In this document: positions 11,581-22,899 of the stretch, in pieces
Position numbering within the stretch: position 1 is the first letter of the stretch
Layout: every line of letters begins with the position of its first letter
DNA from: Nymphaea colorata
Taxonomy: Eukaryota > Streptophyta > Magnoliopsida > Nymphaeales > Nymphaeaceae
Length of the DNA stretch: 64,000 nt
Direction of reading: 5' to 3'
Assembly: GCF_008831285.2 (NCBI RefSeq)
Contig: NC_045143.1
Location: 25,257,662 to 25,321,661 of the forward strand
Notes under the pieces: model-generated
Databases searched by the model: none
What the model saw: only the letters and a program-made list of their open reading frames with translations
Told to the model about the DNA's origin: nothing
Position numbers and translations under genes: made by a program

Positions 11581-12840
11581 CTACGTGGAATCAGTGCCAT
11601 CCGACCAAGGAGTTCTCTACTTGATAGACTCCATTTTATAGTGTTTGTGACCGAGTCAGACACCGACCCGAGTTGAATACCAAAAGCGGTTATAGATATG
11701 ACAGGAGCTGACCTCTTCACAATTAAGAATGCATCATCTCCAGTGTCTTACTACTTTTGAAAAAAGAAAAAAAAAGTTTGCAAACCTGAGTCAATTCTTC
11801 AAAGAGAAATAGTCATCTCGTCTGCTCATTCGTTAGCAATAGTCACATCAAAAACCAGCTCCATGTTTATCTCCTCAAGGTACCTGATGCCCACCTGAAA
11901 CACACGCCCAGAACAACCATATAAAATCTTCTTTCATTCACCATAATGTAAAAAAAAAAGTGTAATGAGAATTTTAAAAATGTATACAAGCATCTTATCA
12001 GTGCCATTAACAAGAACTGCAAATTAAGTGACCATCCTCTGCCGACATGCCCCAACCTTTTCTTCGTTCCAAAAACATAAACTTTTTGGGGCCGCTACAT
12101 TAATTTTACAGATTGTGTATATGAAGAGGACCAAACTACCTTCAGCAGCAAGTTTTACAAAATTGCAAAAGAAGGCCTATACACAACCACTTGACATAAA
12201 AATAAAAAAGAAAAAAGAAAAGAAAGAAAGAAAGCCACCATTGGCTTGCAAACATCCTGTTGGAGATTATGCCTTTAATACCACCCCTGCCATTGGCTGT
12301 GACAACGATGGCAAGGCGCGACAGCCTCGCCCTTCTCACAGAGGCAAGGGGAAGCATCTTCTATCCCACACGATGCTAGACCACGGCGACACTATTGACT
12401 GTCATTAAAAAAAAAAAGAATGAAAAAAAGAAGAACAGAAGTAAGTGGGTCATCCACATACCGGCCGAGCATTAAGGGATAGAATCTAGACTGGTTAAAT
12501 TAGTGATAAAAAGGGCTTTCAAAAATTTGAACCTCCCCATCTGTTTCTAAATACTAATTTAATTTAATGTAAAACATGTTTTAGTTAAAGTTAACTTTAT
12601 ACAAAGTTTGAACTTTCTACAAACAAACTTTTGATGTTATAAGAGCCGTTTATTTGAAGAAAACGTTATTAATATAAAAAATGATCAACTTAATATATAT
12701 TTCTCTAAAAATCGTTCTTAAGATCATATCTACAAGGTTAGATTGATAAAATAATATTTTAATAATTAATGGATCCAGCTTTAATCCTTTACCCAAGCGG
12801 TCTAAATATTTGCTAGCTTTTAAGTAGATGCACATTCATA
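11581..12840. other. Intergenic stretch, no gene recognised
   Basis: Mixed sequence with an A-rich tract near 12205-12240 and moderately GC-rich sequence at 12290-12390. The reading frames here lack any family motif I know. Confidence 0.4.
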
Positions 12841-13080
12841 TGCACACTATTGCTGGAAGTAGTGAAAGGTCTTTTGTGGTATTCTTGGGTTGCATACAAT
12901 ATCAATGATGACATATAAATATGTGCCATTGTAAAGTCTTTAGTGGCACTTTTGATCTGCCATCAAATATAGATGGCATGCGGTGTGTCTCACTGAATGG
13001 TCAGTAGTGGTGTTTTATAGTTGTCATGGATTAATATAATAAATTTGTGCCACTAATGCTTTTCAATGGCATTTATTCCT
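12840..13080. repeat. AGTGGCA/TGCCACT-rich block, possible CACTA subterminal sequence
   Basis: Short diverged motifs (GTGCCATTG, AGTGGCAC, GTGCCACTAATG) recur in both orientations over about 240 bases, as in the subterminal arrays of plant CACTA elements. No CACTA terminus was found next to it. Confidence 0.3.
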
Positions 13081-13140
13081 TAAACATGCAGAGCTATTAG
13101 TTTAAATCTGCAGTGACAAATAGAATAGATTCTATGAACA

Positions 13141-13320
13141 GTAGGGGCGGAACTAGGGGGCTGGCAAGGGCAGCAGCCCCCCCTCAAAAAAAAAAAACTT
13201 GTAAAATTTAAAAAATGATTTATCCTATATAAAATTTTTTGAAAAATCATATTTCTTCTCCTGCTAAAATTTTGAAACTACAATTTGACCACTTTCATCT
13301 AGAATTTATTGGAGAAAAAA
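13141..13320 (-). repeat. Dispersed repeat copy, GGGGCGGAACTAGGGGGC type
   Basis: It begins AGGGGCGGAACTAGGGGG and continues to CTGCTAAAATTTTGAAACTAC. The complement of that last part resembles TAGTTTCAAAATTTTAACAGGGGC at 25784, so it is the same family in the opposite orientation. I cannot assign a class. Confidence 0.55.
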
Positions 13321-13963
13321 TACGGTGGCTGTTGTTTATATGGTCAAAAAAAGTTTGTGATTCCTATCCACAAGAGAATCAATGTAAAAATCTAATATAA
13401 TAAGGATGTAATTTAATTAAGAATATAAAGGAGGCCATTATCCAAGTTCTCTTTATAAATGACTGACAATAGCATCTCCCTACAACCAATCCCAGCTTCA
13501 AATTTTACAAAACTAGTACCTTTTTTTGTTTTGCAACTCATTATAGATAAACATGAAGAAATAGTTAAAAGTAAATTCTTTATCATTATCAACATTTGCA
13601 CAGAACTTTTCACTTTTACATTTAGTGCGTTACACCCTCTATCACATAGAAAATAAATCTTATATATGTAATTTTAGTTAGAACATCAAACCAACCATAG
13701 ATACATGAGAAGAGGAACTTCATAAATTGCTGTAGACTTGAATTGCTGAATTGCAAAGGAAACAATTTCCAACTGTTTCATGAATATATTGTAAAGATTT
13801 GGATAAGATTCTTCGAACACTTATTAAAATGTTTCATGAGTTTACCCCATTTTTAGTATATTCAAATAACAACTACAATTACCAAGCAGCCCTTGAATGT
13901 CTGAATAGCTTAAGAAGCCAAATTAAAAACCCTCTTCCAGATGTTCTAAGTCAGCAAAAATGA
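13321..13963. other. AT-rich stretch, no gene recognised
   Basis: Low-complexity AT-rich DNA. Overlapping short frames on both strands (13413-13656) show no recognisable domain. Confidence 0.4.
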
Positions 13964-14218
13964 ATGTTGAGTTCTGGCCACAATGAAAGGATGCCAAAAA
14001 GCATGAAGACCAGATCGGTCGATACAAACATGAAGAAGCAAGCTTTCAGTTCAGTTTCTGGAAAAAGAAAGAATAATCAACGTCTTAAATGTAGAAAAAA
14101 TTCAACAGAATCACATAAGCAAGATTTCAGTTCAGTTTCTGGAAAAAGAAAGAATAATCAACGTCTTAAATGTAGAAAAGATTCAACAAAAGCAAATATG
14201 AACCATGTCATTCTATAG
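13964..14218 (+). CDS. Small lysine/arginine-rich ORF with an internal 27-residue duplication
   Basis: The 84-residue frame from ATG at 13964 holds two head-to-tail copies of FSSVSGKRKNNQRLKCRK plus a variable tail. The DNA period is exactly 81 bases (copies from about 14044 and 14125). Length divisible by three keeps the frame, and the two copies differ by few changes. The product would be very basic (KRKNNQRLKCRK), like a nuclear targeting segment. I know no homologue. It may be a chance frame over a recent tandem duplication or a lone exon of a larger gene. Confidence 0.25.
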   Translation: MLSSGHNERMPKSMKTRSVDTNMKKQAFSSVSGKRKNNQRLKCRKNSTESHKQDFSSVSGKRKNNQRLKCRKDSTKANMNHVIL

Positions 14219-15000
14219 AACAACACAGAATCATAATAACCCTTCAAGCTCCCCAGAATTCAGAATCTTCAATTGCTTACGCCATTTTCATCATTTACCT
14301 TCAAATAAAGAGAAAAAAAGCCATCAATCAATTCAGATTAATGGAAAAAATAAATGGGCATAAAATCACAACTTAAAAAAGAAGGGAAAAGGAGTTGTGA
14401 TTCATTCTGTTTTGAAAAAAGAATATGGGGAAAAGAGGGTTCCATCGATCAGTGTTGCAGACGAGGGATTGATTTACTGCAAAGAAGCATCCTGGCGAGT
14501 TTTTGGGTGCCTAGATGGTCACTTTGGTCTAGAGTAAGTTGAGTTCACCCAAGTTCATGGGGCTGCCTCATATAAGTAGACCCAGGTCCATGAAAATCTA
14601 ACTATAAATTTAAAGTTTTAGATTATCCTCGTGGGTGCATGCTTTATGGAGACCAGTGATAGCCAAGCTTACATAATGTAGAAGAAGAAGAAAATGAAAT
14701 AGTGCACATGGCTTTGGATATGAACAGAAGTAAGGCCAAAGTTGCAGGGAGAAAAAAGACGGTGGAGGAGCTTTATAGTGTGAAAATTGTTTCCTATTCA
14801 CTGGCGGTGTCCCGACACCAGAAACAATGCTTTCTTCAATGGCTTCTGTCACTCGTGGAAGGTGGTCGCAGCTCTTCAACGGCATCTAGTGGCCATCAAA
14901 ATTCCCAAACAATTGTCGTAGTTGCCAACCAATAGCCCAAAACACTATTTTCCAGTGGCATTCTCCTTCCCTCCGGTGGCAAAGAAAAATAATTCTTCAA
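14219..15000. other. Intergenic stretch, no gene recognised
   Basis: Short frames at 14354-14542 and 14702-14935 show no family signature. Confidence 0.4.
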
Positions 15001-15029
15001 TGATGCATCATAGCAATGTGAATACATCT

Positions 15030-15470
15030 GATTTGGATCGGCTATCTAACTAAAATGATTCAAAACAAATTGGATATTGAAAAAAATTTAATATCCGACA
15101 AAGAAATCAGATCGGATTTGGATTTAGGAAATGACATCTGATAAATTTCTGATGCGGACTTGGATGTACATAAATATCTAATTGGATTCGGAAACTGATT
15201 CAGATTGGATTTAGTTTTGAATAAATATTCCATATCTAATGCTCTTATATTTTGAAAATTGGCAAAATTCAGTTCAAAATTCGGATTCAGATATTATTAT
15301 AAAAATTGGATTCAGATTGTGAAATCGAATTTTGGATTCAGATTGGGATATGACTTTTCTTCATTCATATTAAAATCTGATTCCGGATTCGAATCAGAAT
15401 ATGTTAATATCCGAAAAAGTCGGTATGATAAAGGGTATATCTCATTCGAATCCAATCCGTAGGCATCCCA
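15030..15470. repeat. Degenerate GGATTCGGAT-type repeat region
   Basis: Diverged copies of short motifs such as GGATTCAGATT, TCGGATTTGGAT and GAATCAGAAT recur irregularly. The same vocabulary returns at 16680-17150 and 17990-18540. There is no strict period. Confidence 0.6.
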
Positions 15471-15808
15471 TCACAGCATTGCTTCAATTTTATTCAAAAT
15501 CATATTTCTTGTACTCGATCATCAATGGTTTGGAGCATTGGATTCAATTCCTTTGTATTTGAGCTAACAGGATTGTGTCTATTTGGATTTGGATTTGGGC
15601 TTTATCTTTTAAAGCTGAATTTGGATCTGATAGCATAAGATCCCAAAATTAAACATAACCGGGTTGAATCTTTAGTAGATCGAATTTGGCTACAAAGGAA
15701 TCATTTTTTAACTAGATCCAGTTAAATGGATTCAAAATCAGGTTGATAATCAGATATATCCAACCTAATTAATTCCTTACGCATGAATTATCGTCAACAG
15801 AAAGGAAC

Positions 15809-15953
15809 TCTCTCTCTCTCTCTCTCCCTCTCTCTCTCTCTCCGTTTGCGAAATTTTTTTTCCTCCCATTCTTTTTTTTCCATTTTCGTGTGTAAAGAGA
15901 AAGAGAGAGAGAGAAAATGGGAGGAGAAAATTTTTGAGAGAGAGAGAGAGGGG
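15809..15953. repeat. CT/GA microsatellite arranged as an imperfect inverted repeat
   Basis: A (CT)n tract at 15809-15842 is followed by TTTTTTCCTCCCATTC, a spacer, then GAGAGAGAGAAAATGGGAGG and (GA)n up to 15953. The second half is roughly the reverse complement of the first, so the strand could fold into a hairpin about 145 bases long. Confidence 0.7.
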
Positions 15954-16060
15954 CAGAAGGCATGCTACAAGGAATAAAGGGAGATCGCTCTCTTTTTGTC
16001 TATCTCAACACCCTTTTTCCACTGATGGAATGTAGTGACCAGAATCAATGACTTGCTAGC

Positions 16061-17745
16061 ACTGCACACGAGCCCAGCTCGAATTGGCTCCACTCAGAAA
16101 ACTCAAGCTTGAGGTCCACCTCGACTCATTGAGCTCGGTTATGCTAAGTATGACTCGTTTCTTTAAATTTATTTAACTCAATCGAGTCGTTTGTAAACAT
16201 GCAGAGTTGGAGTCTGTGTTTTGACGAGCGTGTTCGAGTCGAGCTCAAGCTGGCTTGACTCGTTGTGGAGCCCCACTTGCTATGAAGAAAAAAAGTCCAG
16301 TGATCGACAGCTGCCCCTCTTTTCAGGTTTATATCACATCTGCGCCCTTCGCTTGTTTACCTATCTGTTATTCTCTCTCTTTCCTCTTTTTGTGCATTTA
16401 AGTGAATATTACATTGCTTGTTCATTGGGTTACTTTCAAACTTTTCAATTTTTTTTTCTTGTGGGGCAAAGGAGCATCATTTAAGTGACGGAATATATAA
16501 AAGAATTTGCTCTGAAATGTGGATGGTGTAAGTGAAACAACCATTGCCACGAAGGAAAACTTGAACCAATTTCTGACATGGCTAGTATCACAATGTGTGT
16601 TTACAAAAAATATTTTAAACAATATTTGAACATCCTACTATTTAGTAAGCGTCGAACTAATATGATTAATGATGTCAATGAATCATATTCAAATTGGATA
16701 TACTCTTAACTTATCCATTTATCAGATATCCAAATATTCAGATTCAAATACAAACAAGGAATAGTCATATCCGAATCCAAATCCAAAATCCAATTTCACT
16801 ATCTGTATCCCATTTTAAAATTCATATCTGAATTCGAATCCTAGTCGAAATTCTGAACCGAATTTAACCGACTTTCAAAATGTAAAAGCATTGGATATAG
16901 GATATTTGTTGAACTGAATCCATATCCGAATCCGATCGGATGCATTTCTTAAATTTGAATCCGATCCGATTACTTAATCGGATATTTTTTTTTTTTGGAA
17001 ACGGTTCGATATTTGTTGAACTGAATCCATATCCAAATCCGATCAGATATCATTTCTTAAATCTGAATCCGATCCGATTACTTAATCGGATATTAATTTT
17101 TTCTTGGAAACGGTTCGGTAGGATATCTAATCCAAATTGAACATAATGGCATCCCTAAATATGAATCATGTTTCAATTCCAGTTATTTTTATCAAAGTTT
17201 TCATGATAATGTTATAAGCAGCATTCGAAAAAACATTGTTTGGTTAAAGTCAAAAAATGATTAATGACATTTTAGTAATACATGTACGATATAAGAAACA
17301 ATTTGGAGCATCATAAATGTATCTGAAACTGTTTAACCCAATGTTATCACGATTGCTTTTGGAACCAAATCAGCCGAGCCACCTATTATGGAGTACCGAA
17401 TCGGTCGATTTAGCGTTTCAGCCAAATTAGTAACAAATATTAAAGAATTATTTTTGAAAAAGCAAATAAAGCTTATAAATATATATAAGTTAATTAAAAT
17501 TAATACATGTATGTAAGAACTCGATCGTTTAAACTTGATTATGTTAGACTACATAATGAATGTTGGATTATAATGAGAGAAAGTTGAACCAGTACTGACT
17601 AAATGAGTTAAAAAAACCGGACATGTTTAGCATAAGCAAGCTAAATGAATTAAGTTCAAGCTCAAGCTTTTAGTTTTCTGACTCGAGTCAATCTCAAGCC
17701 GGCCCAACTCGAACTCGACGCGACTCGTGTGCAGCCCTACCAACT
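16061..17745. repeat. Possible element bounded by GCACACGAG...CTCGTGTGC ends
   Basis: The left end reads ACTGCACACGAGCCCAGCTCG. The right end, complemented, reads GGGCTGCACACGAGTCGCG. Both ends continue into TCGAG/CTCGA-rich sequence. This opposite-facing pair of a common plant repeat motif could be terminal inverted repeats or two independent insertions. No coding capacity was seen inside. Confidence 0.35.
16901..17116. repeat. Tandem duplication of a ~107-bp GATCCGAT-rich unit
   Basis: Copy 1 (16901-17007) and copy 2 (17008-17116) both run from GATATTTGTTGAACTGAATC to GGAAACGGTTC. They differ by a handful of bases and by the length of a T run. Confidence 0.85.
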
Positions 17746-17989
17746 AACAAGTTATTGGCTGCCGTCACTACTTTCTATCTCAGCCACTCTTGGCCGTCTC
17801 TAAGAACACTTGTTGGCTACTGAATCTCCACAGTTGATTTAACGTGTCTACAAGTTCAAGCGCTACCTATAATGGACGATCCCCATTGAATCATACGAGT
17901 CTGATCCTTCACCTAAACCCATAGATCGGGACCTAAATTGCCATTAATTTAGTGCTTCGACTTAAATGAAGAGCATATAGAGATCTAGG

Positions 17990-18540
17990 GATGTCAATGG
18001 ATTGGATTTCGACTAGAATGCAACCCAACTACTTCAAAAAGTTGGATCTAGAAGAAAAAAGTCGTCCGAATAAAAATCTCATTGGCTTCGGATCGAACAA
18101 ATGACTTGATCTGATTGTAATGAGATTCAGATTCAGTTTTAGAGAAATATTCTATTTGATTTAAATTTAGATTGAATTTTAATAAATGTCTATCCGATAT
18201 CCATTTATTCTGGAAGTCGATCCTTAAAATGTCAATTACTGTGGTTCGAATGATTAGTTGTTTATTTAGAAGTCGGATTTGAATATAGATACTAATTTAA
18301 AAAGTCAAATTCATATAAAATTCAGATTATGAATATAAAAGTTAGATTGAAATGTTTCCACATTTGAATTCGAATTCAAGTACGTGGACCATATCCAATA
18401 AACCGGATATTTATAATTTGTGTATGGTTTCCAAATTTTTTCGGTTCTTAATAAAAGGTGGACAGTTTTCATTGGAATTTGGACATTATGAAACGATGCA
18501 TGTGGTTCAAATCCAATTTGTTGGCATCCAAAGGCTTAGA
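17990..18540. repeat. Degenerate GGATTTGAATTCAGATT-type repeat region
   Basis: Same irregular vocabulary as at 15030-15470, flanking the preceding element. No ORF of interest. Confidence 0.5.
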
Positions 18541-18999
18541 TCACAAAAAAAAACAAAAGCATTATTGAGATGACAAAAAACGTCAATTAAAATTGTCAAA
18601 ACCACCATGAATATTTTTATCGATGGATGCACATCCATCAGTGTAGATTGTGTCGTTGAATACTAACGGGTGTTGCTGTTAGTGTATTGCATTGGGTTTA
18701 ATGACACTTGCTTACATCTGTCAGTAAGTTGTACACTTATTCTGACAATCGTGAACATCATGTATTGCTGAGGATTTACTGACACACCCACAGCCATTAT
18801 TAAAGTCCACCAGATATACTAACAACTGGCTACCGTCAATGCACTTTTTACTAAAGGAAATACCCGTCAGAAGAATTTATATTTAATATTGATGATCACT
18901 TCCTGTCAGTAATAGCTATTTTATGGATGCTAATTGCATTTTTACTGATGTGAGATACCTGTCAGTAAAAATTTATAATATGTTTCATATTATACTATA

Positions 19000-20600
19000 T
19001 TATGTACAACCTGAAAAATAGGAATACAAAAAAGCCTTGCCCGATATCAATAACAGAACAAAGATGCAATCAATGTATTATACAGACATATTATTGATCA
19101 ACATACAAATGAATGATATTATCTTTAATAACAAGTATATAGGTATGAATAAGTCTAACAAGGTTTTGATACACAAAGTCAATCTTAGATATTCCAATGG
19201 TATTTATACATGATATTCAAAACATGAGACCAAGTCCAATACTCTAGACTTCAAATTTCCTCTATACGTATCAATGGCAGAAATCAGGAGGTGTCGGTAA
19301 ACCTGCATAGAAGAAGTAAAATATGTTACAGGAAATGGCATGCATATTAATATAAAATATATCCCTTTTCCTTTCTTTTATATGCAAACAAGCTTTTATA
19401 ATAATCTTTTTTACTTTTCTTCTCATTTTCTTTCCTTTCCATACCAATTTTCTTTCAATTCCTTTCCTTGTTCCTTCCATCCACTAAACATTTCCTTAAG
19501 TTTCCCTCCATCTAAACATGGCTTAAAAGAGAAGGCCGAAGAACCCACTGGGTGGCAAGATCTTAACCACTATATTCGTCCAGCTATCTTATGCTTTGTT
19601 TGGACATTCCCTTCTATCCTTATATTTAGCGGTCATAGGCAAATGATCTAGTCATTAAATCTAGGAAACAACAAAAACATTTCAACCGAGCCTTCGATGC
19701 TACCTATTGCATGCCTTGCGAATCTGGTTATATGCACCATACTGGTGCATGAATTTTCGTGCGTCAGTATGATTAAGGACTAAAATACCTTAATTCACAT
19801 AAAAAAGAAAACTTTTTGTAAAGACAAAATTGAAAATAGAAAAAATTTAAAAGACTATAGAGACATTTCTTTTTAATAAATTACCAAAATGTCCATCCCT
19901 GCTTTAATCTCCAAGCCTTGTTGCTAGAGTTGGGCATTGGGCTGGCATGGCCGGTTCATTCTTGGCTGCTAGAGCTGCTGGGTTAACTTCTTCGTGAGGC
20001 ATACGTGAGGCAGACGGACATGCTAGAATAAGTGGATGCAGGCAAGGTTTGAGAAGGGCGTAGGCCCATACTGAGGTCTGGACCATGAGACAGCCTCCTT
20101 GAAAACGCCCATGATGGCTCTTGTCAAGTGTGGCAGGTTGCAGCCGGTTCTAGGGTAGATAAATAGATGCAGGTGAAACCGGGATGACATCAACCCATTC
20201 CCCTTAAAATGGGCCTTCTTCTCAAGCCCAACGAGTGGGCAACCTACTGGTGCACGTCTTCTTGCATAATCCATTGTAGAAGGCCTGCCAATATCATGAG
20301 GTTGCCGAATATCATGCCAGTCGGCAAGTAGTGATTGCCTTGACTAGAGGGAGGTGTGAAGACACATGAAGGATGCTCAGACGGGGCTTTGACCATTGCT
20401 TCAATCTCGTATGCTTGCTAGTGGTGGTTGAAGCTGCCAACATGTAAGGTCATGGTGACTCTGGCTTTCACATCACAGACAATTAAAAGAAAAACAAAGA
20501 AAAAAAAAAGATGAACATTTTTTAGTTAACACATTTTTCTTTTTGTTTTTCTCTCAATTTTTATCTATTTTCAAAGAATGACCTTGGTTAGATGGTGGAG
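19000..20600. other. Interior of the CACTA-like region, no gene recognised
   Basis: AT-rich sequence to about 19870, then a GC-richer block at 19900-20460 whose reading frames are short and show no transposase motif. Confidence 0.35.
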
Positions 20601-20609
20601 TCATTAATT

Positions 20610-20624
20610 ATATATATATATATA

Positions 20625-20656
<32 letters not shown>
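20610..20656. repeat. (TA)n(TG)n(TA)n microsatellite
   Basis: A run of TA, then GTGTGTGTGTG, then TA again. It is self-complementary in its TA parts. Confidence 0.85.
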
Positions 20657-22899
20657 CCTTTAGCTTTGGTTATTCCATAGGAAGCTGACAAAAACTTGTC
20701 CACTTCATTCCAAAACTTCACGGCTTTCAATTTTAGAAACAGCGCTACGGGAGGTTCGGCCTGAGGCTTACCTCTCTTCCCATACTCGCCAGATACCGTC
20801 GCAAAAGAGATAACATACATACAAAGATACCTTCAAACCCGCCAGCCAATGATTTTATTATATATATGAGCTAGTTACTTTGTGTCAACAAACTAGAAAC
20901 AATGAAGATTCTCAAGAAAACCAAATTCACTTCTACCAGCAATTTTTGGCGATATCTTCATATTCGATTAAAACTGTTCAGATTTTTCAATTTTTTTAAA
21001 AAATTTAAACAAGTTTCTGCGGCAGCAAAAATGTTGGCTTTTGAATCCAGGGGCCGCATTCCTCAGCTCTTGACATGATTGTATGAGGAATCTTTATGTT
21101 GTAAAAGTAATGTTCATGAGGAGAGCTGAATTAAAGTTTCTAAATTTTGAGAGAGACCGAAATATCATTTTTTAAAATTTTTATATAGGACAAGTGAAAT
21201 TTTCTAAAATTTACAAGTAAATTTTTTTATTTTTTGAGTGCGGTCTAGGGCCCCTCTGCCCCTTCTAGCTGAGAGCAGACTGCTGAGCTTGTCATTCGCC
21301 TATAAAAGGTTCCCTCATAGCCAAGAGATGATGACTGTGTCCATAGATAACTTTGCAAGTGTTCTTGTTTATACTTCGGCCATGGTGGATCATGGAATGG
21401 CTCTCCATGATTGTCACTGCAAGCCACGCTGAGGTTTCACGGGTGGCATGTCTATAAATGTACCGGTTACGGTCACTGTTAAGCCAAGGTGTGGGCTGCT
21501 GAGAGATGCTTGTTGCAAAGGACTGCTTTGGCATGGATGTGGCAACCAGCCAATGGAAGCAACACAATTTGAGTTTTTTGTACAGCTGCCGTAACACATA
21601 GTAGTGCTCTTGAAATGGCTTAATCGTCAGGCTGTGTAGGCTTCCTTTGCTTGAGTCGGCTTAGGATGTAAGCCAACGTGAAATTTCAGAAAAATGTTTG
21701 TTGATCTTAGTACCTTCAATTTGATATATTAATTACACAAAATGTCTACAAAACCCTCAATTTTATCCTAATTTTTGTCATCACCGGATTCCAGAGCATT
21801 GTGGCTGAATTTTGGCATCAAATTTAGACCATGTCAAATTCAGGTACACATATATTTATTCATAGAATATTATTTTGATTAGTTGTCAAATGAATGTTTT
21901 TTTGGATGTTTGAATGTTTCCCGTCCTTAGCCTTTTTAGCCACCCATCAGTGTTTTTACCAAATTGTTTAAATGAGTGAAAAGTTATATTTTACCAATGG
22001 ACTGTCTCGCTGCTGGTAGTGTTTTTACCGAAGGTCACTAACATGTTGAAAATAATATATTATTATCGATGCGAGAGGACGTCGTTAGTAGTCAATGTTT
22101 ACCTATGTTTAGGTTGCGCTGGTGATACCATACACTGATGCTTTGTCCAATGTATCGATGATGACTTTTACCGACATTCCCTTTACCAACAAAAGAATGA
22201 AATGTCGGTTAAACTATTACTGACATGCACTCTATTTTCACCGACATTTTGTGGCCGCCAGTAATGCTTAGGTTTTTTGTAGTGATAGTTGAACTCTTGC
22301 CCAAGGAGTCCTCAGCTCAAGGCAGTCCCCTGCCCAAGGAAACCCCCGCTCAAAACAACCCATGCCCAAGGCATCATTTGCTTGGCATCCAACTACTCCC
22401 TACCTTCAAGTCAAGCCCAGCCTGGCCTCCCCTGTTCACCCTGCACGATTTAAAAGCAGTCCGATGGGTCACCACGATAATATTCATATTAAAAGCATAT
22501 GTGCATCATGATTCTCACAACTAATCCAAACTAAATTTTCTATTTTTAAAAATTGGGAAATAGAGTATTCAAGCTGAGTTTATTCCATAAAAAAAAATCT
22601 AATTTTCAAAGAGTCCTCCTACCTGTGCAAAATTGGAAAGAGAAGACCACTATGGCATGGAAGAAAATGTTGTTCATTGTCTATGTGATTGAATATTTTA
22701 ATGATGTATGCAAAGAAAAAAAAAAGACGAGTGAAGCCTGAATGGTTTCCTTACTCCTTGGACGAGCAACGAATCAGACTTCATTATCTCATCAGATCGA
22801 TTCCACCAAGAATCTGATCCACTCAATTTATGAGTGTGGTTTATATTGTAAATGGAATATATCAATTGCAATGAGCCCGTTTTAACCCATTTGTTTGTG

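Larger units (their letters stand above)
18600..22284. mobile_element. Probable degenerate CACTA (En/Spm) element
   Basis: The right edge ends AGGTTTTTTGTAGTG at 22284, the complement of the CACTACAAAAAA terminus of plant CACTA elements. Just inside it are repeated CCGACATT, TTTTTACCGA and TACTGACATG motifs (21950-22265). At 18640-18970 the matching motifs CTGTCAGTAA, ACCCGTCAGAAG and TACTGATG recur in the opposite sense, as expected for the other subterminal array. No exact CACTA left end or transposase was found, so the left boundary is approximate and the copy non-autonomous or decayed. Confidence 0.45.
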
